From Peptostreptococcaceae bacterium (GTDB lineage Bacteria > Bacillota > Clostridia > Peptostreptococcales > Anaerovoracaceae): a DNA stretch of 13,410 nucleotides. The stretch is taken from NCBI GenBank assembly GCA_016650115.1, contig JAENWI010000020.1:1-13410 (forward strand), read 5' to 3'. The position numbers and the translations under genes were made by a program. The notes under the pieces were generated by a model. It was not told where the DNA came from, did no database searches, and saw only the letters and a list, made by a program, of their open reading frames with translations. This document shows positions 6,173 to 13,410 of the stretch, one piece after another; position 1 is the first letter of the stretch; the number at the start of each line of letters is the position of its first letter.

Positions 6173-7462
6173 CTATAGCTGTTTTAAAATTCCCTCTGCT
6201 GCTTTTTCTGCTTCATACATGGTTTTTTCAATATCTATTGTTTTGTATTCTCCATTTTCATAGAGAACTTTGCCATCTGCCATTGTCAAAACTACGTCGC
6301 TCCCAGATGCTGAATAGACTAAATTATTTATCAAATTATGGGCAGGCTTCATTTGCGGCTGATTAATATCCAAAACAATTAAATCCGCCTTATTTCCAAC
6401 CTTTAATTTTCCGCAATCTGTTCTTCCTTGACCAATTGCTCCACCAACTGTTGCTGCTCTGATAGCCTCTACCGGTGTCACTGCTGTTGGATCACCATAT
6501 TTCTCTTTAGACGAGATTGCAAATACTTTAATTTCCTCAATAAAATTTAAGCTGTTGTTACTGGCAACGCTGTCTGTCCCGATCGCTACATTTATATTAT
6601 TTTTTAATAGTTTTGGCACATTGCAGACGCCACTTGCCAGTTTAAGGTTACTGATTGGATTGCTTGCTACGGTAATCCCTTTTTCTTTCAATATTTGGAA
6701 ATCTTCCCCTTCGATCCAAACACAATGAGCTGCTGTTGCATTGGTTTCAAATAAACCCAGACTATTCAGGTAGGCAACAGGGGTAAGACCCTTATTTCGT
6801 TCCTTGCAAGCCTCATGCTCAAACTTTGTCTCAGATACATGGACATGCATATTCGCACCAATTTCTTTTGTATATTCCGCCAGTTGCATAACTGTTTTAG
6901 GATTTGATGTATATTCGGCGTGAAGACTCATGTCCACTTTAATTTTACCTGAACCTGCCTGATTATAGTTCTCAAAAGTATATTTCATTTCTTTGAAACT
7001 ATCCAAGTCTTTTAAATCAGCGTCCGTGAAGTTTGTGACACCTCTTCCCATGTTGTTTTTACAACCCGCTTCAAGTACAGCTTGAATCATATCGTCACAA
7101 AAATAATACATGTCCGTTGATGATACTATGCCAAATCTGATTGATTCAGCCATAGCAAGCATAGTCCCCCAGTAAACAGCATTACTGTCAAGTTTTGTCT
7201 CGAAGGGGAATATTTTCTTTTCAAGCCATTCCTGCAATGCTAAGTTTTCTGCATATCCTCTCATTAACGTCATTGCTGAGTGTGCATGGGCATTATAAAA
7301 CCCACTCATCAGTAATTTGCCTTTCCCATCATAAACAGTTCCAAAATCTTTTTCCGGCATTTTATTGTCTATAAGTGTAATCTCTGCCCCTTCAATACCT
7401 ACATACATGTTGTTCTTTTGCACGATGTTTTCATCAATAATTGTGATATTTTTAAACAGCAT
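6173..7462 (-). CDS. mtaD: 5'-methylthioadenosine/S-adenosylhomocysteine deaminase (amidohydrolase)
   Basis: This is a 429-residue cytosolic metal-dependent deaminase of the MtaD/DadD family, converting methylthioadenosine, S-adenosylhomocysteine or 5'-deoxyadenosine to the inosine form. Metal-site residues are visible: His59 and His61 (NAHAHSAMTLMRG), His208 with catalytic Glu211 (HVHVSET), His246 (AAHCVW) and Asp297 (GTDSVASNNSLN). Arg140 and His181 fall where relatives bind substrate; His181 sits in HAEYT where many members have HAPYT. GGGG lies about 9 bases before the ATG. It is separated from mfd by 91 bases with no clear terminator. Methylthioadenosine is a product of SpeE, encoded nearby, which makes that substrate plausible. 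Guanine- or other ring-deaminase activity is less likely but not excluded. Confidence 0.85.
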   Translation of the reverse strand: MLFKNITIIDENIVQKNNMYVGIEGAEITLIDNKMPEKDFGTVYDGKGKLLMSGFYNAHAHSAMTLMRGYAENLALQEWLEKKIFPFETKLDSNAVYWGTMLAMAESIRFGIVSSTDMYYFCDDMIQAVLEAGCKNNMGRGVTNFTDADLKDLDSFKEMKYTFENYNQAGSGKIKVDMSLHAEYTSNPKTVMQLAEYTKEIGANMHVHVSETKFEHEACKERNKGLTPVAYLNSLGLFETNATAAHCVWIEGEDFQILKEKGITVASNPISNLKLASGVCNVPKLLKNNINVAIGTDSVASNNSLNFIEEIKVFAISSKEKYGDPTAVTPVEAIRAATVGGAIGQGRTDCGKLKVGNKADLIVLDINQPQMKPAHNLINNLVYSASGSDVVLTMADGKVLYENGEYKTIDIEKTMYEAEKAAEGILKQL

Positions 7463-7553
7463 ATTATTTTTCCCCTAATTTCCTAAACTTATTTGGTATT
7501 TCATGAATTGACCATATCTCTTCAAGCTTTGTTTCGTTTAATTTGATATATTA

Positions 7554-10500
7554 TTATAGCATACTCTCCAGCAATTGAACAACTTCAGCAAGTTTATTCT
7601 GTCCTTTCAGTGAATATCTGATAAATGGCTTAACCCCCCCATGAATAAATAATCTTTGTCCATATTTACCAACAAGCCTACCCAGCATTTCTGCTTTCAG
7701 AGGATTTGATGCGGCAAAATCAAAAATGACTTTTGCAATTTCCTCATGAACTCTGGTAATGCAAAGTTTTTCCGATAAAGAACGGATTCTTGATATTTTG
7801 ATTAAATTTAATGTTTCAATAGGGACATCGCCAAATCTATCCATCATTTCATCAATTATATCATCTTCATCCTGTTCTGACGCAACCGATGCAATTTTCT
7901 TGTACATTTGCAGTTTTAGCATTTCATCAGAAATATAACGATCAGGAATAAACGCTGTTGACATTAATTCAACCGTTGTCTCTTCCTTGTCAGGGTTCAC
8001 GATTTCTCCACCCAGTGCTCTTATTGCATCATCTATCAGTTTACAATACAGCTCATAACCTATCATGACCATATGTCCATGTTGTTCAGTTCCCAGGAGA
8101 TTCCCTGCTCCTCTAATTTCCAAATCTTTCATAGCTATTTTAAAGCCTGCGCCAAATTCTGTAAATTCTTTTATAGCTCTAAGTCTTTTTTCAGCCACCT
8201 CAGACAATATCTTATCTTTCTGGTGCATCAGATAAGCATACGCCATTCTATTGGATCTGCCTACCCTTCCTCTCAGCTGATATAACTGAGACAGCCCCAT
8301 CTTGTCTGCATCCAGTATGATAATCGTGTTAGCATTAGGTATATCTATTCCTGATTCAATGATCGTCGTTGCAATAAGAACATTTGATTCATTATTAATA
8401 AATGATATCATTACATCCTCAAGCTCTCCTTCATTCATTTGACCATGACCTATGGCTACTCGTGCTTCTGGTACTAATTTGGCAATCATGGCTGCAATTT
8501 TATGAATTCCTCTCACTCTATTGTAAACAACAAAAACTTGGCCACCTCTATCGAGTTCTCTTTCGACAGCTTCTCTGATCAACTCTTCTTCCTGTTCCAG
8601 CACGTATGTCTGAACCGGATATCTTTCCTCAGGCGGTTCTTCAATCAGACTCATATCTCTGATTCCAACCAGTGACATATGCAGAGTTCTTGGTATTGGA
8701 GTTGCTGACATGGATAAAACATCAACATTCCTGCGTAGTTCTTTAATTTTTTCTTTATGCTGAACACCGAAACGCTGCTCTTCATCAATAACTAAAAGGC
8801 CCAAATCTTTGAATATTATATCTTTTGAGAGAAGTCTGTGAGTTCCAATAATTAGATCAACACTTCCTTTTTCAATTTTTTTAATTATTTCCTTTTGCTG
8901 TGCCTCACTTCTGAACCTGCTTAACATTTCAACAGTAAAAGGGAACCTTTCAAACCGTTCTTTTAATGTAGAATAATGCTGATTTGCAAGTATGGTTGTC
9001 GGAACAAGAATTGCTGCCTGTTTCCCGTCAGCAACACACTTGAAAAGGGCTCGAGCAGCTACTTCTGTTTTCCCGTAACCCACATCACCGCAAAGTAATC
9101 TTTCCATTACAATATCCTTTTCCATATCGCTTTTAATTTCTTCTATGCTGCGTAACTGATCTCCTGTTTCTTCGTATGGAAAGCTGTCTTCAAATTCTCT
9201 TTGCCAGATAGTATCTTCAGAAAAAGAATGTCCTTTTTCAAGTTTTCTTGCAGCCGATAATTCCAAAAGTTCTTTTGCCATATTTGCAATGGCTGCTTTT
9301 GCTTTTGCTTTTGTAACTTTCCAGTCACCACCAGAAAGTTTATGTATTTTAGGCGGCACACCATCTGCTCCCATATATTTCTGTATCAGGTCCATTTGCT
9401 CCACAGGTACATATAAAGAATCTTCTCCCGCATATTTAATTTTCAGATAGTCTTTTTTAATCCCTTGCACTGTTAACTGACTAATCCCGGTAAATTTTCC
9501 AATACCATGGTTTTCATGTACTACAAAATCACCACTTCTAAGATCAGAAAAGCTTTGAATTGTCTGACTCTTGGAATCGGTTTTTTTATTTTTCTTTTTA
9601 GCATATTTTTGAGTTATAAAAATATCTCCATCAGCAATATAACATAATTTTTCTGCAGGAAATTCCATTCCAGCCGTAAGATTTCCTTGGCGTAGTCTGA
9701 CAATCTGATCTAATTCCGCCCTGTTTAGAAATTCCTTTAAATTTGTTATTCTCTCTTCTGTAGAACAGGCTATGACTACTTGATAACCGTGTTTAACATA
9801 TGTTTTAAGTTCTGTCTCTAATAAATCCATCCTTCCATTAAAAACAGGTCCTTGCTTGCTTTGGACATTCTTTAAAAAATCAACTCTTTCAATTCCCTTT
9901 ACTGCTTTTTGGAACGGTGTAAATAAATATATAACAGGCTTGTTAAGTACTTTCAAAAAATCATTATGCCCAGAGAAAATTTCTGCATCCTTAGGTACCG
10001 CATTTCCTCTCTCTAATAATAATTTAAAATCATCATGAATTTCTTTGGTTCTGTTTTCTATCGTTTCATATATTCTATCTGGATCATCAATAAGTAGAAT
10101 TCCATCCTTGTTCATATAATCCCATAAATATTCCAATTCATCATAAAAATAGTGAAGATAATTTTCAAGCAGCTGCAAATTGGTAGTATTCTCTGCGAAT
10201 TCCACCAGCTGATCTCTTCTTTTCATTAACTGAAGTTGCCTTTGTTCTTCTCCTTTTTTTTCAGCCTTCTTTATTTCTTTTCCATATACTTCCTTAATAT
10301 TTTCTATTGCTTTCTCAAATAAGCCATCTTCATTTAGCAGATTTTCCGATGGAAATATTTCAACATATTTTAAATTTTCAAGAGATCTTTGTGTATCAAT
10401 ATCAAAGCTTCTAATGGAATCTATATCTGTATCGAAAAGTTCAACTCTATAAGGATTATCCGAATCTGGAGTGAAAATATCAACAATTCCACCTCTGATA

Positions 10501-10958
10501 CTAAATTCACCTCTTGCTTCTACCAAACCTACCCTTTCATAGCCCATTTTAGATAGTTTAGTCTTTATTTCGTTTATATTCACCTGACTTCCTAAGGTTA
10601 TTTTTAAAGAATTTTTTTCAAAACTGATATGAGGAGGCATTTTTTTAATGGCAGCTGAAACGGGCGCTACAATAATGCAGTCCCTTCCTGTCCTAAGTTC
10701 TTTTAACACCTTAAGTCTTTCCAGCAGCTCATGATGACTCTTAGCCTCATATTTTACAAATATTTCATCTTCAGCCGGGAGAACAAAAATCGGTTTGTCC
10801 ACAAAAAAAGACAAGTCACTGGCAAGCCTTTTTGCTTTTAAATAAGATGCCGTAATGATAATACACTGGCCTCTGTTTTCATTAATAAGCTCGCCTGCTG
10901 CCTTTGCAACCCGTCCTTCTGATACCCCTGATATATTTGTAATGCCTTTATTTAGCAT
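7554..10958 (-). CDS. mfd: Transcription-repair coupling factor Mfd
   Basis: This 1134-residue DNA translocase removes RNA polymerase stalled at lesions and recruits UvrA. Domains in order: UvrB-like N-terminal modules (about 1-330), the RNA polymerase interaction (CarD-like) domain (about 472-545, DFVVHENHGIGKFTG), RecG-like helicase lobes with Walker A GDVGYGKT (624-631), DEEQ (725-728), SATPIPRTL (751-759) and QLRGRVGR (894-901), the translocation motif region (about 920-957, ending RGAGNLLG), and the C-terminal inhibitory domain. The N-terminus is about 30 residues shorter than the Bacillus protein. The ATG lies inside the end of pth (11-base overlap), has no clear Shine-Dalgarno and has an in-frame TAG just upstream, so translation is probably coupled to pth. 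Confidence 0.97.
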   Translation of the reverse strand: MLNKGITNISGVSEGRVAKAAGELINENRGQCIIITASYLKAKRLASDLSFFVDKPIFVLPAEDEIFVKYEAKSHHELLERLKVLKELRTGRDCIIVAPVSAAIKKMPPHISFEKNSLKITLGSQVNINEIKTKLSKMGYERVGLVEARGEFSIRGGIVDIFTPDSDNPYRVELFDTDIDSIRSFDIDTQRSLENLKYVEIFPSENLLNEDGLFEKAIENIKEVYGKEIKKAEKKGEEQRQLQLMKRRDQLVEFAENTTNLQLLENYLHYFYDELEYLWDYMNKDGILLIDDPDRIYETIENRTKEIHDDFKLLLERGNAVPKDAEIFSGHNDFLKVLNKPVIYLFTPFQKAVKGIERVDFLKNVQSKQGPVFNGRMDLLETELKTYVKHGYQVVIACSTEERITNLKEFLNRAELDQIVRLRQGNLTAGMEFPAEKLCYIADGDIFITQKYAKKKNKKTDSKSQTIQSFSDLRSGDFVVHENHGIGKFTGISQLTVQGIKKDYLKIKYAGEDSLYVPVEQMDLIQKYMGADGVPPKIHKLSGGDWKVTKAKAKAAIANMAKELLELSAARKLEKGHSFSEDTIWQREFEDSFPYEETGDQLRSIEEIKSDMEKDIVMERLLCGDVGYGKTEVAARALFKCVADGKQAAILVPTTILANQHYSTLKERFERFPFTVEMLSRFRSEAQQKEIIKKIEKGSVDLIIGTHRLLSKDIIFKDLGLLVIDEEQRFGVQHKEKIKELRRNVDVLSMSATPIPRTLHMSLVGIRDMSLIEEPPEERYPVQTYVLEQEEELIREAVERELDRGGQVFVVYNRVRGIHKIAAMIAKLVPEARVAIGHGQMNEGELEDVMISFINNESNVLIATTIIESGIDIPNANTIIILDADKMGLSQLYQLRGRVGRSNRMAYAYLMHQKDKILSEVAEKRLRAIKEFTEFGAGFKIAMKDLEIRGAGNLLGTEQHGHMVMIGYELYCKLIDDAIRALGGEIVNPDKEETTVELMSTAFIPDRYISDEMLKLQMYKKIASVASEQDEDDIIDEMMDRFGDVPIETLNLIKISRIRSLSEKLCITRVHEEIAKVIFDFAASNPLKAEMLGRLVGKYGQRLFIHGGVKPFIRYSLKGQNKLAEVVQLLESML

Positions 10959-11508
10959 TGTATTCGCCCATAGCTATTTCTATTCCCCTATCAATTATAC
11001 ATGCTGCAGCTTTTGCCGCATTCCTCACAACTTCTTTTATAAGTTTCTTTTCTTCTTTTTCAAAACCGCATAACACAAAATCTTTTAAGTCCATTCTTGC
11101 TTCACTTCCAATGCCTATTCTAATTCGTGGAAATTGATCTGATTGTATATCATACAGGATGGACTTCATTCCGTTATGCGTTCCCCCACTCCCTTTTTTC
11201 CGAATTCGAAGACTTCCACAAGGAATATCAATGTCATCGTAAATGACAATCAGATTTTCTGGTTCAACTTTATAATATTCAAGTATTTCTCTGACTGAAT
11301 TTCCGCTTAAATTCATAAAAGTTTGAGGTTTAACTAATAAAACCTTTTGGCCGGAGATGAAACCTTCTCCGACCAAAGCCTTGTGTTTTATTTTATTAAC
11401 TTTAATATCATATTCTGCGGCAATAAGATCAAGAGCTGCAAAACCAATATTGTGTCTTGTTTTTTCATATCTTTTGCCCGGGTTGCCAAGCCCTACAATT
11501 ATATACAT
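10948..11508 (-). CDS. pth: Peptidyl-tRNA hydrolase
   Basis: This enzyme frees tRNA from prematurely released peptidyl-tRNA. The 186-residue length is standard. Catalytic and tRNA-binding residues are in place: Asn9 in GLGNPG, catalytic His19 (TRHNIGF), Asn66 (FMNLSG), Asp92 (YDDID) and Asn112 in GSGGTHNG (106-113). It starts 15 bases after the prs stop and its last codons overlap mfd, consistent with one prs-pth-mfd transcript. The Bacillus ctc/rplY-like gene, often between prs and pth, is absent. Bacillus calls this gene spoVC. Confidence 0.97.
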   Translation of the reverse strand: MYIIVGLGNPGKRYEKTRHNIGFAALDLIAAEYDIKVNKIKHKALVGEGFISGQKVLLVKPQTFMNLSGNSVREILEYYKVEPENLIVIYDDIDIPCGSLRIRKKGSGGTHNGMKSILYDIQSDQFPRIRIGIGSEARMDLKDFVLCGFEKEEKKLIKEVVRNAAKAAACIIDRGIEIAMGEYNAK

Positions 11509-11523
11509 TCACTTTACCTTCGT

Positions 11524-12474
11524 CTAATCAAATAGCTTACTGATGGAATCATTTGTAAAAATTCTCATCATCGCTTCCGCAAATAAGGGGGCTACTGACA
11601 ACAATGTCATTTTATCAATCATTTTTTCATCTGGAATAGGAGCGGTATTTAATAATACAAGTTCTTTGATTGCAGATGACTGAATTCGTTCGATGGCCGG
11701 TCCAGATAGAATAGGGTGTGTTGCACAAGCGTAAACTTCTAATGCACCCATATCCTTCAATGCATTTGCTGCGTTAGTTATCGTTCCTGCCGTATCTATC
11801 ATGTCGTCAACAAGCAAACATGTTTTGCCTTCAATATCACCAATTATATTCATAATTTCCGATTTATTAGGTTCGGGTCTTCTTTTGTCAACAATTGCAA
11901 TTGGTGCATGTAATGGCTGTGCCATATTCCTAGCTCTTGTCACACTCCCATGATCGGGGGATACTACAACCAAATTATCTAGATTCTTCTGTTTAAAATA
12001 TTTCACAAGAATCGGAATTCCCAAAAGGTGATCAACTGGGATATCAAAATATCCTTGGATCTGAGATGCATGCAAATCCATTGATACCACTCTGTCTGCT
12101 CCAGCCGCTACAAGCAGATTTGCAACCAGTTTTGCTGTAATTGGATCTCTTGCTTTTGTTTTTCTGTCTTGTCTTGCATATCCGTAATATGGAATAACTG
12201 CATTAATTCTTCCTGCTGAAGCTCTCTTCATTGCGTCTATCATTATCAACAGCTCCATTAAACTGTTATTTACTGGATTACAGGTTGGCTGAACTATATA
12301 AGCGTCCACTCCTCTTACAGTTTCCCATAAATCAACGGAAATTTCACCATCGCTAAATGTATTTACAGATAATTTACCCAAAGGTTTTCCCATTATCGCT
12401 GCTATTTCTTCTGCCAGTTTAGTATGTGAATTCCCTGTGAATATTTTATACTCTGCGAACGCCCCACTTTTCAT
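11524..12474 (-). CDS. prs: Ribose-phosphate pyrophosphokinase (PRPP synthetase, class I)
   Basis: This enzyme makes 5-phosphoribosyl-1-pyrophosphate from ribose-5-phosphate and ATP for nucleotide, histidine and tryptophan synthesis. The 316-residue product shows the ATP-site stretch YARQDRK (99-105), DLHASQIQGYFDIPVDH (133-149) with His135, the flexible loop KRRPEPN (197-203) with Lys197 and Arg199, and the PRPP/ribose-5-phosphate loop DDMIDTAGT (223-231). AGAGGTG precedes the ATG by about 8 bases. It sits 31 bases after the GlmU-like gene, the conserved glmU-prs pairing of Firmicutes. Confidence 0.97.
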   Translation of the reverse strand: MKSGAFAEYKIFTGNSHTKLAEEIAAIMGKPLGKLSVNTFSDGEISVDLWETVRGVDAYIVQPTCNPVNNSLMELLIMIDAMKRASAGRINAVIPYYGYARQDRKTKARDPITAKLVANLLVAAGADRVVSMDLHASQIQGYFDIPVDHLLGIPILVKYFKQKNLDNLVVVSPDHGSVTRARNMAQPLHAPIAIVDKRRPEPNKSEIMNIIGDIEGKTCLLVDDMIDTAGTITNAANALKDMGALEVYACATHPILSGPAIERIQSSAIKELVLLNTAPIPDEKMIDKMTLLSVAPLFAEAMMRIFTNDSISKLFD

Positions 12475-12505
12475 TTATGTGCACCTCTTTCTATCCTACT
12501 AAAGT

Positions 12506-13204
12506 TTATTTACATTTATTAAGCAAGCCTCTCCTAGAGACCCAACCTTCAATTATTCTTGCCTTCGCCCTTGCAACGCAAAGCGACCCCTTTGGAACAT
12601 CAATAGTAACAGTACTTCCTGCTGCAATGTATGCACCGGCTTCAACTGTAACCGGTGAAATAATATTCGCATTGCAACCTATAAATGCTCCATCTTTCAC
12701 GATTGAACGATGTTTTTTTGAACCGTCATAATTTACAAACACCACACCACAACCTATATTGACATCTTGGCCTATATCTGAATCTCCTATATAGGATAAA
12801 TGAGATGCCTTCGAGCCATTTCCCAAATTAGAATTTTTCACTTCTACAAAATCTCCAACCTTACAGTTATCACCAACATTACTGTTTGGTCTTAAATATG
12901 CAAATGGCCCAACAGAAGTTTTATCACCCACAACACTGTCAATAATATATGAGCTTTCAATGTTTGTTTCTTTCCCTATCCTGGAATTTACAATTTTCGA
13001 ACCTTGTCCGATATGACAATTTTCTCCTATAACAACATTTCCATCTAATATAACATTGGGATAGATGATTGTCCCTTTTCCAATGATTGTTTTTTTATCA
13101 ATATAAGCCGTTTTCATGTCAAGAAAATCCACTCCATTGAGCAAATGTCTTTTATTGATTTCCAGTCTCTCTTCTTCCAACTTTAAGTATTCATCATAAT
13201 TCAT
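12506..13204 (-). CDS. glmU: Stand-alone GlmU-type glucosamine-1-phosphate N-acetyltransferase domain
   Basis: This 232-residue protein corresponds only to the C-terminal half of bifunctional GlmU (about 455 residues): the linker helix (EEERLEINKRHLLNGV) and then a left-handed beta helix of hexapeptide repeats. All residues expected for acetyl transfer align with the E. coli enzyme at constant spacing: Arg105, Lys123, His135, Tyr138, Asn149, Asn158 and Lys164. The uridylyltransferase domain is missing. The ATG has AGAGG 5 bases upstream and an in-frame TAA 12 bases upstream, and only 32 bases separate it from murC, so no remnant of the first domain remains. It should acetylate glucosamine-1-phosphate for UDP-GlcNAc, with another enzyme adding UMP. 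The position before prs is that of normal glmU. Confidence 0.88.
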   Translation of the reverse strand: MNYDEYLKLEEERLEINKRHLLNGVDFLDMKTAYIDKKTIIGKGTIIYPNVILDGNVVIGENCHIGQGSKIVNSRIGKETNIESSYIIDSVVGDKTSVGPFAYLRPNSNVGDNCKVGDFVEVKNSNLGNGSKASHLSYIGDSDIGQDVNIGCGVVFVNYDGSKKHRSIVKDGAFIGCNANIISPVTVEAGAYIAAGSTVTIDVPKGSLCVARAKARIIEGWVSRRGLLNKCK

Positions 13205-13236
13205 AACTACCTCTTATCTCAGAAAACAAATCCAAA

Positions 13237-13410
13237 TTAATATTTTCTGTCATTTTCAATGATTATTTCTGCGACTTTATAAATATCTCCAGCACCCATT
13301 GTTATTACAAGATCTTCGCTTTGTGCATTATTAACAACAAAATTTGCGATTTCGTCAAAATTCGCAAAATAGTATACTTCTTTACCTGGATTTTTTCTTT
13401 TGATTTCATT
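13237..13410 (-). CDS. murC: UDP-N-acetylmuramate-L-alanine ligase, 3' end only
   Basis: The last 58 codons of a minus-strand gene enter the window from the right and end at TAA (13239-13237). The peptide includes VYYFANFDEIANFV and ends with LVITMGAGDIYKVAEIII, the C-terminal domain signature of MurC, which adds L-alanine to UDP-MurNAc in peptidoglycan synthesis. It is too short for domain-wide checks, but the GAGDIYK motif is distinctive. It is the first visible gene of the envelope/PRPP operon. Confidence 0.85.
   Translation of the reverse strand, partial: NEIKRKNPGKEVYYFANFDEIANFVVNNAQSEDLVITMGAGDIYKVAEIIIENDRKY

Noticed and set aside
7463..7553. Promoter or terminator between mfd and the deaminase gene
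   Set aside because: The 91-base gap is AT-rich but shows no stem followed by a T-run and no acceptably spaced -35/-10 pair.
9143..9364. Short minus-strand frame inside mfd, and other frames overlapping long genes
   Set aside because: They are out-of-frame shadows of mfd and other well-supported genes, with no ribosome sites or recognisable proteins.
12506..13204. glmU as a decayed pseudogene
   Set aside because: The frame is clean, all acetyltransferase residues are kept, and it has its own ribosome site and an upstream in-frame stop. A functional single-domain protein is more likely.

Overview
The window looks like the chromosome of a low-GC, anaerobic, Gram-positive bacterium of the class Clostridia. 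The evidence is AT-rich codon use, strong AGGAGG-type ribosome binding sites, a TTG start, and the order murC-glmU-prs-pth-mfd followed by a SpoVB-family flippase, HU and RqcP. That order is the Firmicutes core block known in Bacillus as gcaD-prs-spoVC-mfd-spoVT-yabM-yabN-yabO. The genus cannot be fixed from this sequence.

Layout, left to right. Positions 1-345 are non-coding and read on the minus strand: two tandem sigma-A-type promoters followed by a boxB/boxA-like antitermination leader, which looks like the upstream region of a ribosomal RNA operon whose 16S gene lies just off the left edge. A minus-strand MFS transporter follows (354-1535), with an inverted repeat over its start region. 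Divergent from it is a plus-strand speD-speE operon (1677-3359) for spermidine synthesis. Next, on the plus strand, is a well-formed tetrahydrofolate (THF) riboswitch (about 3391-3537). It controls a folT gene that has lost its middle and is a pseudogene (3540-3816).

The rest is on the minus strand. In transcription order (right to left) it is murC (3' end only), a GlmU protein with only the acetyltransferase domain, prs, pth, mfd, an MTA/SAH deaminase, a SpoVB/MATE-like flippase, hup (HU) and rqcP. murC to mfd are tightly packed, and pth and mfd overlap by 11 bases. hup has its own terminator, and rqcP lies immediately after it.

How the genes fit together: murC, glmU and the flippase serve cell-envelope precursors, and prs makes PRPP. 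pth and rqcP recycle or rescue stalled translation products, mfd handles stalled transcription, and HU compacts DNA. speD and speE make spermidine and release methylthioadenosine, which the deaminase encoded 3 kb away could process. The sporulation genes often found in this block (spoVG, spoVT, yabP, yabQ) are absent from their usual places.

I see no mobile element, CRISPR array, tRNA, or defence or other novel multi-gene system. The points most worth a second look are the intact riboswitch with a readable switching mechanism in front of a broken folT, the stand-alone GlmU acetyltransferase, and the missing sporulation genes.
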